Source: Halorussus rarus (GTDB taxonomy: Archaea > Halobacteriota > Halobacteria > Halobacteriales > Haladaptataceae). From it: 64,000 bases of DNA. The notes below the pieces were generated by a model that was not told the DNA's origin, made no database searches, and was given only the letters and a program-made list of their open reading frames with translations. Both the position numbers and the translations under genes were made by a program. Positions 17,743-26,455 of the stretch are shown here, one piece after another (the stretch's first letter is position 1; each line of letters begins with the position of its first letter). Where the stretch lies: the NCBI RefSeq assembly GCF_003369835.1, contig NZ_QPMJ01000001.1:806001-870000 (forward strand), read 5' to 3'.

Positions 17743-18423
17743 TCAGTCATCGCCGCTGACGGGCGAGTTGCGGACGAACGCCGGCCCGTCGCCGTCGGCT
17801 GCGTCGGCGCGGACCTCCCGGTTCAGCGCGTTCCGCAGCAGGGTGCGCTCGGCCTTCCGGAGGTGTTCGAGGAACGTGGTGTGGCTGATGTCGAGTTCGG
17901 CGGCCAGCGTCTCGGCGTCGGCCTCGCGGGGCCACTCGTAGTAGCCGCCCTCGAGCGCGGTCGCGACGACCTCGGCCTGCCTGTCCGAGAGCAGGCCCTC
18001 CGAGGCCCGGTAGGGGGTGAGCTGCGCGAGGCGGACCGAACCGATCTCCCGGAGTTCGGCGACGATGTTCCGGAGGTCGTCGCGCCGGAACACCACGATG
18101 TCGAACACGCGCTGGCTCCCGTTGACCCGGTCCCACCACTGCATCATCCCGTGGTTGCGCCGGATGATAGGCAGCGCCCCGCAGGACTGTTTGGTGAGTT
18201 TGATGTGGGTGTCGTCGACGCGCTCGACGTCCTCGACCTGCTCGGCCTCCTCGAACGCGGCGAGTAACTCCTCGACCTTGTCGCCGGCGTCGATGACGAA
18301 GTTGATGTGCTCGTCGTCGAGCAGCTCCTCGTGGTTGGCGGTGAACGAGGTGTTCCACCGGCTGGTGACCTCGCTCAGGACGCAGTCGGTCCGGAGGTCC
18401 AGGTAGAGCTTCGCCCGAAACAT
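17743..18423 (-). CDS. HTH_10 (bacterio-opsin activator type) transcriptional regulator
   Basis: A 226-aa regulator. The C-terminal HTH_10 domain (residues about 145-205) has the characteristic start LLSDRQAEVVATALEGGYYEWPRE (given by its opening LLSDRQAEVV), then LAAELDISHTTFLEHLRKAE. Residues 1-140 form the BAT-like N-terminal domain. It is encoded on the same strand 71 bp upstream of the ABC operon, and probably controls it. This pairing of HTH_10 regulators with sugar ABC operons is common in haloarchaea. A ligand is not evident. Confidence 0.9.
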   Translation of the reverse strand: MFRAKLYLDLRTDCVLSEVTSRWNTSFTANHEELLDDEHINFVIDAGDKVEELLAAFEEAEQVEDVERVDDTHIKLTKQSCGALPIIRRNHGMMQWWDRVNGSQRVFDIVVFRRDDLRNIVAELREIGSVRLAQLTPYRASEGLLSDRQAEVVATALEGGYYEWPREADAETLAAELDISHTTFLEHLRKAERTLLRNALNREVRADAADGDGPAFVRNSPVSGDD

Positions 18424-18647
18424 TTGTTACTGATTGGCAAGATATCCGTATCAATCTTTGGTGTTCGTTCGCCGGCGAATCCCCGGCATGAAAGCGGACG
18501 ACCGACTCCGCCGGTCGGAACAAAATGATAACCGATCTAATATGTACGTCACCCGGTTCCGGAGCGCCGAGGGTCCGTGCGCGGCCCGATTCAGTTTACT
18601 TATGAGTTAAAGCTATAGCATTTGAATGTGAGCGCCCGACTACACCG

Positions 18648-19880
18648 ATGACCCAGAGACGCGACACGCCGACCCTGACGGTCCTCGCCGCCCTCGCAGT
18701 GCTGGCGGTCACCGCGGTCGCCCCCGCCGCAGTGGCAGGTCCCGACGGTACTGGCGGAATCGACGCTGACGCGAGCATCGCAAGCGCGGCTTCGAACAGC
18801 GACGCACCGAGCGCACCGACCGAGGCGTCGGTGACGTTCCGGAACCAGACCTCGACCGGGGCCGCGGTCACAATCGCAGAGGTACGCCTCCCCGACGGCG
18901 GGTTCGTCGTCGTCCACGACAGCCGGTTCCTGTCCGGTGCGGTCCTCGACAGCGTCGTCGGCGTCTCGGCGTTCCTCGGCGCCGGCACCCACGAGGAGGT
19001 GACGGTCCGCCTGCGGGAACCGGTGTCGACCTCGAAGACGCTGGTGGCGGTCGCCCACCGCGACACCGACGCCGACCGGACCTACGACTTCGAGGCCTCT
19101 GACGGCCGAACCGACGGCCTCTACGCGGTCGACAGCCGAGTCGTCGCGGACGACGCGTCCGTCACGGTCGAGCGAACGACCGAGACGGTCACCGCGACCG
19201 AGACGGTCACCGCGACCGAGCATTCGACCACAGCGACGGTCACCGAGCGCACGACGCGATCCACCGCGACCGAACTCCCCGCCACGGCGACGCCGACCGC
19301 GCAACCGACCACCGTGACCGCGCGGTTCGCGACGACCAGGCAAGCCTCCACAGCGACCCCTTCGTCGACGACCGGCGAGACTCCCGCGACGACCGGACAC
19401 GCCACGGTGACGCCCTCGGCCACGGTCCGGCCGACGGCGACCGACTACTGGACGACCGTCGCGCTGACGACCGAACGGTCGTCGGACGTCGGGTCCGCCC
19501 CGGCGGCCGGTTCGGGGTCCGCATCCGCGGGTGAACCGTCGTCCGGAGAGACTGGCGGCGCCGGCGATGCCGACGGCGCGCCGGCCGCCGACCCTGGCAC
19601 AGACCGGACGTCGACCGATTCAACCGCGCCGAGCGAGACCACCGGTACAGATTCCGGATCGGACTCCGACTCGACCGCGAACGATGGGAGCGCCGCGACG
19701 GGCGACCCGGACGCCTCGCAGTCGCCGACCGGGACCGACGGCGGAGCCGCCGGGGAAACGGTCGAGCGGTCGGACGACGACGGCCGGACCTCCAGCGAGG
19801 CGTCGCAACCGGGGTTCACCGGACCCCTCGCGCTCGTCGCGCTCGGACTCGCCGTCGCGCTGGCCCGGTTCAGAGGGTAA
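18648..19880 (+). CDS. secreted DUF7282-like surface protein with PGF-type sorting tail
   Basis: A 410-aa exported protein. Residues 1-31 form a Sec signal peptide (TVLAALAVLAVTAVAPAAVA). Residues about 62-160 form one domain with the haloarchaeal DUF7282 pattern (VTIAEVRLPDGGFVVVHDS). A long Thr/Ser/Ala stalk follows, likely O-glycosylated, including a repeated TVTATE unit near residue 183. The C-terminus QPGFTGPLALVALGLAVALARFRG begins with a PGF motif, then a hydrophobic helix and basic end, matching archaeosortase A (PGF-CTERM) substrates. It should be lipid-anchored at the cell surface. It has no operon partner. Confidence 0.82.
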   Translation: MTQRRDTPTLTVLAALAVLAVTAVAPAAVAGPDGTGGIDADASIASAASNSDAPSAPTEASVTFRNQTSTGAAVTIAEVRLPDGGFVVVHDSRFLSGAVLDSVVGVSAFLGAGTHEEVTVRLREPVSTSKTLVAVAHRDTDADRTYDFEASDGRTDGLYAVDSRVVADDASVTVERTTETVTATETVTATEHSTTATVTERTTRSTATELPATATPTAQPTTVTARFATTRQASTATPSSTTGETPATTGHATVTPSATVRPTATDYWTTVALTTERSSDVGSAPAAGSGSASAGEPSSGETGGAGDADGAPAADPGTDRTSTDSTAPSETTGTDSGSDSDSTANDGSAATGDPDASQSPTGTDGGAAGETVERSDDDGRTSSEASQPGFTGPLALVALGLAVALARFRG

Positions 19881-20088
19881 GCCCGGCTCTCGGCCGTCTT
19901 CGCTCGCGGTCCGCCAGTCCCAAGTCGGTCGCTCCCGGCCGGCGCAGTCGGGCGACTCTCGGCGTCAGGTCGACGACCGAGGGAGCCGCCGCGGGCCGAC
20001 CTCGTCGCAGTCCGGTAATTACGCGGGCGACAGACCGGAACACATACACAACTGTTATTCGGCACTGCGGTGTCGCTCCGGGACCGAT

Positions 20089-21588
20089 ATGCGACCAACA
20101 GCTACTCGACGGGAGGTACTGGGGTACGTCGGCGCCGGCTCGGTCGGGCTCGGCGGCGTCGGTGCCGCGGACGCCGGCGGTCGGTCCGCCGCACGGCAGT
20201 CCGCGGACGGCGCCAATCGCCTGGAGGTCCGGACGGTCGCCGCGGCCCGGGAGATACGGTACGAGTTCGCGGCCGCCGGTCCCGTGCGGGCCGTCACCCG
20301 GCCGGAGGCCGTCGCGGCCGAACCGGACGGCAACGACGCGGTCCAGGTCAGTAGCGACGCCTTCTCGCGCGCCGTCGGGGTCACCGGTCGGGGCAAGAGC
20401 GACACCTGGCGGGTCGGCGGCGACCTGGTCTGGTTCAACGCCGTCGGGTCGCCCGACGAGTACGCGCTGGTCTGGAACGGCGAAGCGGTCTCCCCGCCGA
20501 CGCCCGGCAATCGGTTCGTGATTCGGACGGCTCCCGAGGCCCGGGAGGTCCGCTACGAGTTCGCGGCCGACGGACGGGTGATTCCGGTCACCCTCCCTCC
20601 CGACGCCGGCGCCGAACCGACCGGCAACGACACCGTCGAGGCACGTTCGGACGAGACGTTCCGCGCGTCCGGTGTCACCGGTCGGGGCAAGAGCGACTCG
20701 TATCAGGTCCTCGGCGACGTCACCGGGTTCCAGACGAACGGGGCCGACGGCGAGTACGCGCTGTTCTGGAACGGCGAGCAGCGGGGACCGTCGTCGCTGG
20801 GCGGTTCCGGAGGTGACTCGGACTCACCGTCGGACTCGGACGCGGAACCGGACGAGGGCTCGGGCGACAGTTCCGGCGATACAGCCGATTCGGATTCGAG
20901 CGACGGTTCGGACGGGAGTTCGGACGACGACTCGGACGCGGCCCCGACCGACCCGGTGGAGTTCCTGGGCTGCTCGCGGTTCCGCATCGTCGGCGAGTAC
21001 GACGCGGTGTACGTCCAGTGGGGCGTCTACGCGGAGGGACGGGCGCCCGGCGGGCCGCGGGCCCCGATTGGGTCGGTGTCCGGCGACACGGTCGTCGGCT
21101 ACCCCGACGTGTTCCCGTCACACGACGTCGACCGGAGCGACTACTTCCACGTGAAGGCGGTGTACGCGTGGGAGGACGTCTCAGGAGGGAGTCCGAGCGG
21201 GCGACCCGACCTGTCCGTAGAGAACCCCGCCCAGGGGTGCCTGGCGAAGACGGCGCCCGAGCCACCGACGCTCTCGGTCGAGTCGGTCGCCGCGGCCGGA
21301 CCGGGCGAGTACGAGGTGACCTTCGTGTACGTCAACCCGGCGACCGTGGTGGTCCGGGCCGCCGACGAGTTCGCCGCGGGGAACTCGCCCGACGCCCCGC
21401 CGGGGACGCTCCGGCCGGGCCGTCACACGTTCACCGCCACCTGGCGGCCGAGCGACCCCGACGAACGCCTCCGGTGGGCGTTCTCGCCGGCGGGGCGCCC
21501 CGACGAGACCGTGAGCGCCGCCACGCCGCCGGCGAGCGAGTTCGACCCGAGCGAGACCGCGAGCGGCGCGACGACGACCACCGAGTGA
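20089..21588 (+). CDS. Tat-exported protein with a tandem ~90-aa duplication
   Basis: A 499-aa protein of unknown function. The N-terminus (TRREVLGYVGAGSVGLGG) looks like a Tat signal. Residues about 45-140 and 145-240 are two copies of one module: both contain a REIRYEFAA/REVRYEFAA strand, a GVTGRGKSD motif and a DEYALVWNGE/GEYALFWNGE ending. A Ser/Asp-rich acidic linker occupies residues about 243-285. The C-terminal half has two beta-rich segments (CSRFRIVGEYDAVYVQWG and VESVAAAGPGEYEVTFVYV). No lipobox or PGF tail is seen, so it is probably released or bound non-covalently. It lies 208 bp after the PGF-tail protein on the same strand. Confidence 0.75.
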   Translation: MRPTATRREVLGYVGAGSVGLGGVGAADAGGRSAARQSADGANRLEVRTVAAAREIRYEFAAAGPVRAVTRPEAVAAEPDGNDAVQVSSDAFSRAVGVTGRGKSDTWRVGGDLVWFNAVGSPDEYALVWNGEAVSPPTPGNRFVIRTAPEAREVRYEFAADGRVIPVTLPPDAGAEPTGNDTVEARSDETFRASGVTGRGKSDSYQVLGDVTGFQTNGADGEYALFWNGEQRGPSSLGGSGGDSDSPSDSDAEPDEGSGDSSGDTADSDSSDGSDGSSDDDSDAAPTDPVEFLGCSRFRIVGEYDAVYVQWGVYAEGRAPGGPRAPIGSVSGDTVVGYPDVFPSHDVDRSDYFHVKAVYAWEDVSGGSPSGRPDLSVENPAQGCLAKTAPEPPTLSVESVAAAGPGEYEVTFVYVNPATVVVRAADEFAAGNSPDAPPGTLRPGRHTFTATWRPSDPDERLRWAFSPAGRPDETVSAATPPASEFDPSETASGATTTTE

Positions 21589-21830
21589 CGCGGGAGAGTC
21601 CCCAGTCTCGGGGAGCGGTCGGTTAGCGGGGCATCGTCGACCGACTCCCCGCCGCGGACGCCTGCGCACCCGGGGGTATGACGGCAGGCCCGTACCACTA
21701 GAGGCCACAGTATTTGGAACGCCCCACCCTGTGTCTATCAGACGTTCGCACCGAACGAGAACAGTCGGTCGTATTCACCCATCCTACCCGTTGTATCCAC
21801 GCCCGTAGCGGTCGGCAGCGTCTCGGTGAG

Positions 21831-22151
21831 CTACGCGGGCGGGTCAGCATCGTCACCGAATCCGCTCCCGTACGCCTCGACGACTTCCGTAACGGTGACT
21901 TCGTACGCGTCGTACCACTCTGTCCACCGCTGTTTCGCGCGTTCGTGGTCAGAATCCGCACCGAACGACTCCAGTGCGTCCAGTGACTCCCAGTAGTAAA
22001 TGACGAGAACCTCCTCACTCTCCGGAGCGTCCCACGTCCGCTTGCCCAGATACCCTTCTGTGTCCTCGGCGGCCGCCTGTATCGCATCGTTCAACTCGTG
22101 AAACTCCTCATCGTACTCCCCCGGATCGAGACGGAACGTAACGAGATACAT
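21831..22151 (-). CDS. antibiotic biosynthesis monooxygenase (ABM)-like domain protein
   Basis: A 106-aa small protein with a ferredoxin-like dimeric alpha-beta-barrel pattern: MYLVTFRLDPGEYDEEFHEL, then a helix (AIQAAAEDTEGYLGKRTW), strands (EEVLVIYYWESLDAL) and a C-terminal helix (ERAKQRWTEWYDAYEVTVT). The WES motif resembles ABM-domain enzymes and heme-degrading relatives. The substrate is unknown. The start ATG 22151 is supported by the AT-rich GATAAGATAA about 30 bp upstream; in-frame upstream codons would lie in or near the promoter. Confidence 0.75.
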   Translation of the reverse strand: MYLVTFRLDPGEYDEEFHELNDAIQAAAEDTEGYLGKRTWDAPESEEVLVIYYWESLDALESFGADSDHERAKQRWTEWYDAYEVTVTEVVEAYGSGFGDDADPPA

Positions 22152-22377
22152 TACCACGTACTCACTCACCCACGCGGATAAGATAATTTCGCTCCGTGAG
22201 CGCAAACTTCCGCCACATGGTGCTCACTGACCCGGCGCCCTATCTCGCTTTTCGTCCATGGCCAGTCTCGCCTCGACCTGCACAACTATCCATCCCTACG
22301 GAGAACACTCGTCATGAACTGCCCAACCGTCTCGGAGGCCTGTCACATCCCCGAGTGGGTCCTGTGGTGAATCACCT

Positions 22378-23562
22378 ATGACACGACGCGACGACCGGTC
22401 CAACGAGAATCGATTCGCAACCATCGCGGTCGGCGCATCTGAGACCGCGACGCGTCCCCACAGGGGTGGAACGAACGACGTCGTCCCGCCGATACACCTC
22501 TCGACCACGTTCGAGTGGAGCAAGGGGGACGATGCCGATAGACACGACTACTCGCGTGAGAGCAACCCGACCCGAGCGGCCCTAGAGGAGCAGTTGGCCC
22601 GCCTCGAAGGCGGCGAGCATGCGTTGGCGTTCGCCTCAGGGATGGCTGCCATCTCGACAACGGTACTGTCGCTGGTCCCTCCGGGGGGCCACCTCGTCTC
22701 GTCGGACTCGCTCTATAGCGGAACCGAAAAACTGCTCACGGAACTCGTCGCCGGTCACTTCGGCGTCGATGTCGAGTTCGTTGACGCCCGCGACCCCGAT
22801 AACGTCGCCGCCGTCGTCGACTCGGACACCGAGCTGATATGGATAGAGACGCCGACGAACCCGCTGATGCGGCTGTACGACGTCCGGGCGATAGCCGACA
22901 TCGCCGACGATCACGGCATCCCGTTCGGGGTGGACAGTACCTTTGCGAGTCCGTACTTCCAGGCCCCGCTCGAACTGGGTGCCGATATCGTCGTCCACAG
23001 CACTACCAAGTATCTCAACGGGCACTCCGACTCGATCGGTGGTGCCGTTATCGCCGACGACGGAGCGGTCTTCGAGAAATTGGCGTTCGCTCAGCGGATT
23101 GGGCTCGGGAACATGCTTTCGCCGTTCGACTGCTACCTCGTTTCGAGAGGCATCAAGACGCTGCCAGCACGAATGGAACACCACCAGGAGAACGCGATGG
23201 CGGTCGCTCGTTTCCTCGAGGCCCACGACCGGGTGGCTCGTGTCTGTTATCCGGGTCTTGCGAGTCACCCGCAACACGACCTCGCGAGCGAACAGATGTC
23301 GGGGTACAGCGGGATGCTGTCGTTCGAGTTCGACGGCACGCTAGTCGAACTCGAGGCATTCATCGAGGGGCTTGAGGTGTTCACTCCGGGAGCCAGTCTC
23401 GGTGGGGTTGAGAGTCTTGTCGAGGTGCCGTCGGTGATGATTCCCGACGAGATCAGCCATGGGGAGGCCACGGCGAGGGTCCCCGAGACCCTTGTCCGGA
23501 TGTCGGTCGGCATCGAGGACGCTGACGACCTCCGCGAGGACCTCCGGACGGCGTTGCCGTAG
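22378..23562 (+). CDS. cystathionine gamma-synthase/gamma-lyase family PLP enzyme
   Basis: A 394-aa Cys/Met metabolism PLP enzyme. Landmarks are PPIHLSTTF, YSRESNPTR (phosphate contacts from the neighbouring subunit; Y58, R60), FASGMAAIS, IETPTNPLM, DSTFASPY and the Schiff-base lysine K211 in HSTTKYLNGHSD. The SLGGVESLVEVP segment near residue 340 is typical of the family. It acts in trans-sulfuration or thiol amino-acid breakdown; synthase and lyase cannot be separated from sequence. GC content is somewhat lower than in neighbouring genes. Confidence 0.92.
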   Translation: MTRRDDRSNENRFATIAVGASETATRPHRGGTNDVVPPIHLSTTFEWSKGDDADRHDYSRESNPTRAALEEQLARLEGGEHALAFASGMAAISTTVLSLVPPGGHLVSSDSLYSGTEKLLTELVAGHFGVDVEFVDARDPDNVAAVVDSDTELIWIETPTNPLMRLYDVRAIADIADDHGIPFGVDSTFASPYFQAPLELGADIVVHSTTKYLNGHSDSIGGAVIADDGAVFEKLAFAQRIGLGNMLSPFDCYLVSRGIKTLPARMEHHQENAMAVARFLEAHDRVARVCYPGLASHPQHDLASEQMSGYSGMLSFEFDGTLVELEAFIEGLEVFTPGASLGGVESLVEVPSVMIPDEISHGEATARVPETLVRMSVGIEDADDLREDLRTALP

Positions 23563-23701
23563 GAGCGAACCCGTTCGATCGATATCAGCCATGCTACCCG
23601 GCGATTGTATGTGGTATACGAACAGCGTCAGCTAGAACGCGATGCCGTCCGAAAAATCAAGGTCGTTGGTCGTCGCTGCGAGCGACGGGTATGTCTCGGG
23701 A

Positions 23702-23908
23702 TTACTGACGGACGACGTTCGCCGCGCGAGGCCCCTTCGGTGAGGACTCGATGTCGAACTCGACCTCAGTACCTTCCGTCAGGTCCTCACCGCCGACATC
23801 CTCCATGTGGAAGAAGACGTCTTCGTCGTCGTCGAGGTCGCCGTCGTCAGTCGAAATGAAACCGTAGCCGCCAGTGTCGTTGAAGAAGTCAACCTTACCG
23901 TTTGCCAT
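23702..23908 (-). CDS. cspA: cold-shock domain protein
   Basis: A 68-aa single cold-shock domain with both RNA-binding motifs: RNP1 GGYGFIS (residues about 13-19) and RNP2 VFFHM (residues about 31-35). It starts MANGKVDFFND and ends PKGPRAANVVRQ. Such haloarchaeal proteins bind single-stranded nucleic acid and act as RNA chaperones. The very acidic DDGDLDDDED loop is normal for halophiles. Confidence 0.95.
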   Translation of the reverse strand: MANGKVDFFNDTGGYGFISTDDGDLDDDEDVFFHMEDVGGEDLTEGTEVEFDIESSPKGPRAANVVRQ

Positions 23909-24177
23909 TACGAATAAACGTAGTCCCGGGGCGCGGATAACACTTCCGAGAGATGCGGTATCACGGACCCTCGTTACAATCGGTGCGCAGGTGTAATGGT
24001 CAGCCGGTCCACTGAGGTGTGTCGTACAGGAATCCGCCCGTCGGGAGGAATCGAAAGCGCTGGTCGAGAGCGAGCGACACCTCTAGGAGAGACACTATTC
24101 GCCCGGACGACAGCGAGTCCATCAGTTCCCGAAGGCAGCTATTTACGTGACGGTCGCATGGTGCGACGTGCATCGCC

Positions 24178-24447
24178 ATGAAACCGTGCCAAAGCTGTCA
24201 GGCGGCCATCGACGAGTACATCTTGGACAAACAACTCGAACCCCTGCGCGACCTCACAGTCGACGACTTCAACGTCTGCGCGGACTGCGCGACCATCGTT
24301 GCGGACGCGTGCGTGAAGTGCGGCGGCGCGGTGTACGTCCCTCGGAGCGAATCGCTCACCCCTGACTACTGCCCGGCGTGTCGGTCGGACCTCATCGACC
24401 GCACTGGTCACGATCCCGGGTGGAATCGTGACCTTACGTCTTCCTGA
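24178..24447 (+). CDS. small zinc-finger protein, function unknown
   Basis: An 89-aa protein with four CxxC-type pairs: CQSC at residue 4, CADC near 39, CVKC near 48 and CPAC near 65, enough to bind two zinc ions. The middle part is acidic. I do not recognise a named family. It lies just left of the tRNA-Arg locus and outside the integrated element, and its base composition matches the chromosome. Confidence 0.7.
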   Translation: MKPCQSCQAAIDEYILDKQLEPLRDLTVDDFNVCADCATIVADACVKCGGAVYVPRSESLTPDYCPACRSDLIDRTGHDPGWNRDLTSS

Positions 24448-24747
24448 ACGCCACCTCACCGCTCAACCGATATTTATTCTTACGTACTTATGCAGACGGA
24501 TTTTATGTGTTAGTCCGGGTCCCTTGAACGTGTTCAACGGTCGTCTCCTCAGGAGTGTTCGCTGCAGAGGTAGGACGGACCAATCGGGTCAGTGAAACGG
24601 GTGACTGTCACACTCACCCTATCGACCATTTCCGACGGCCCGGAGTTCGCCATCTGGCCAGATTCGCACTGCTGAAGGATACCCGGAGGCAGAGAATACC
24701 GAGTCAATCTGCCGCCGTCTCAGAAGGGAAGACTGTTCGATAATATA

Positions 24748-24822
24748 TGGGCGCTGCAGGATTTGAACCCGCGACAGCTTGGTCCGAAGCCAAGTACTCT
24801 GTCCAGACTGAGCTAAGCGCCC
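24748..24822 (-). tRNA. tRNA-Arg (anticodon UCG)
   Basis: A 75-nt cloverleaf on the minus strand. The acceptor GGGCGCT pairs with AGCGCCC, and discriminator A is at 24748. The anticodon loop is CTTCGGA in the stem CTTGG/CCAAG, giving anticodon TCG. The T-arm reads GCGGGTTCAAATCCTGC. No intron is seen. The gene is the target of the integrated element: its 5' 61 nt and promoter are repeated at 30531-30644. Only the last 14 nt appear to be the original host sequence. Confidence 0.95.
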
Positions 24823-24875
24823 TCGTACGGTCGTACTGGTCCGGCCGGTTTAAACACCGCGGTTTCGGCCGAGCG
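24762..24875. repeat. left direct repeat (attachment site) of the integrated element
   Basis: A 114-bp repeat matching 30531-30644 without gaps, with 4 mismatches, all in the part upstream of the tRNA (24825, 24827, 24828 and one in CCGGCCGG near 24844). It contains the first 61 nt of tRNA-Arg and 53 bp of its promoter region. Confidence 0.88.
24848..24855 (-). promoter_or_regulatory. TATA box of tRNA-Arg (element-borne copy)
   Basis: GTTTAAAC lies 26-33 bp upstream of the tRNA 5' end. The same box is present at the other end of the element (30617-30624), so the promoter is part of the duplicated attachment sequence. Confidence 0.6.
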
Positions 24876-25190
24876 TATTAGGCCGTATGACACCAATTGA
24901 CTGGTGATAGCCCAACTCCAGTGCTGACAGTTCTCTGCCTCCACACTGTCACTGAACGTTTCTCATGCAATAAATCTCTCCCTCCAGAGATGCACTCTTT
25001 CTTAGACTCGATTAAGGATGATCGTCATTGGTGATGGCTGTGTTCATGTGTAGTAGGGGGTCAAACGGTATCCAGAGTTGGTGGTGATTCGGTTACTGCG
25101 ATGGACGTCAATTGTAGTTTTGGATACGGAGTAATTCTAGAAGGAGAACGAGCGTATCAACATGCCACCTATATACCAAATTTTATCTCC
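24876..25190. other. 315-bp left margin of the element, no gene seen
   Basis: An AT-rich stretch with stop codons in all frames. A remnant integrase C-terminus, which an SSV-like split integration would place here, was looked for and not found. Confidence 0.5.
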
Positions 25191-25520
25191 TTATTGGGAT
25201 TGAGCGATACAGTTTAAGCAACAAACTGCTTGGTATCCATTATTCAAGTTCACCACCCGCAACTGTTCTTTCGAGAAGTTTCCTTGGCAAACAGAACATT
25301 GGCCCGTATTTTTAGGACCCGAACTTTTCTTCTCACTCACTTCATTACTTTCCCCCCATCCTTCAAGGAAATCAGAAACGGCAGACAGAAATATCAAAAA
25401 GCTTATTCCTAGTATGATGAATCCGCCGTAATTTGATACAAGTTCCCTTATTTGAGGTAGGACTCTGATTAATAAACGAACAATTTCATCAACCGAGCCA
25501 ATTAGACCGAGTACGTTCAT
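25191..25520 (-). CDS. small membrane protein with C-terminal zinc ribbon
   Basis: A 109-aa protein of unknown function. An amphipathic N-terminal helix is followed by one membrane segment (FIILGISFLIFLSAVSDFL, residues about 34-52). A charged linker and a cytoplasmic or external C-terminal zinc site (CSVCQGN near 76 and CCLNC near 100) follow. TATA-like ATAAATTTAT lies about 27 bp upstream. It is the first gene inside the element and has the same AT-rich style as its neighbours there. Confidence 0.65.
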   Translation of the reverse strand: MNVLGLIGSVDEIVRLLIRVLPQIRELVSNYGGFIILGISFLIFLSAVSDFLEGWGESNEVSEKKSSGPKNTGQCSVCQGNFSKEQLRVVNLNNGYQAVCCLNCIAQSQ

Positions 25521-25812
25521 ATCAAGTACAGATTATGTATAATGCATAAATTTATCGGATAGTGTAAGATAGTGAGCAACGACCCGTAGTGAAGAAGAGA
25601 CCTAAATGACAATTAATTAATATCTCACTAATGGAGTGGCTGAATCCGTTACATTCGATCCTATATTTTTGATACTAAGACCGTGTGTAGAAGGCCATTC
25701 AAATCCCAAATTCTGAATGGGAGTGAATGAATCTAGCTTTATCATAGATTTACGGACTTCCCCTACGGTCTAATAACGACCATTAGCAAACGTCCGTGAC
25801 CGCAGTAGTGTT

Positions 25813-25876
25813 TCGATGGAGTAGGTGGCCGAGTGTTCCGTCTTCGACTCCACGGGACCACCACCTACTCCATCGA
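25813..25876. repeat. 16-bp perfect inverted repeat with 32-nt loop
   Basis: TCGATGGAGTAGGTGG at 25813-25828 and its exact reverse complement at 25861-25876. The loop contains a further GAGT/ACTC pairing, so a branched stem-loop can form on either strand. Confidence 0.75.
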
Positions 25877-26107
25877 CCGCTTCACGGAGTAGTTGTGAGC
25901 AAACACCTATATGATTGTACGACCCTAAGCTCATAGCTTCAAGACTGTGAGTAGATGGTCGTGGGTTCTACGTTAACACCGAGAAGCACAGTGACCTTCC
26001 TTCAGAGGGTATCAGAGGCCCGTGAGTGTCAGTAGATGGCTTCTTTGACAATCCGAGTGAAGGGCATTATCCCCGTAAGGGAATGGCTTGAGACGGCTGT
26101 GTGTTCC

Positions 26108-26148
26108 TTAACCAACATCCTCGGTCTAATCTACGTCTCGTTGGTTAA
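26108..26148. repeat. 9-bp inverted repeat in the element's non-coding region
   Basis: TTAACCAAC at 26108-26116 and GTTGGTTAA at 26140-26148, separated by 23 nt. Confidence 0.6.
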
Positions 26149-26455
26149 ACTCGTCTGACCATACTGTGATCGAGGTGAGTCACTCCAGTAGTGGGTAGCA
26201 CAATATCATATTACATACTTATTTTCTGCTCTATTTCTATGAAGGCAATAAATTAGTAGTACTACGAGGAGAGAGTTATGTAAAACCGCATGAAGTCGAC
26301 CTATATGTGGATTTATTGAGTAGTTCCAGTAACCGAGATAGACTCACCTATGCATCACAATAGGACTATCTCTGACGTGTATCTCATTCACGGGCCTCAC
26401 AATCTACGACCGTTGGGCCATCGTCCATCCTCCTTTTCTGATTATCGCTGAACTT

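Larger units (their letters stand above)
25521..26455. other. 935-bp non-coding AT-rich region with inverted repeats
   Basis: No frame of useful length is present. Two perfect inverted repeats occur: a 16-bp pair at 25813-25828/25861-25876 and a 9-bp pair at 26108-26116/26140-26148. Short AGTAGATGG-type words recur near 25952 and 26029. The region could be the replication origin of the element or encode a structured RNA; both are inference. Confidence 0.5.

Noticed and set aside
25190-25191. SSV-type split integrase with the C-terminal half at the left end
   Set aside because: No frame in 24876-25190 or in the next gene carries HxxR or a catalytic tyrosine context, and truncation occurs inside the element, not at the repeat.
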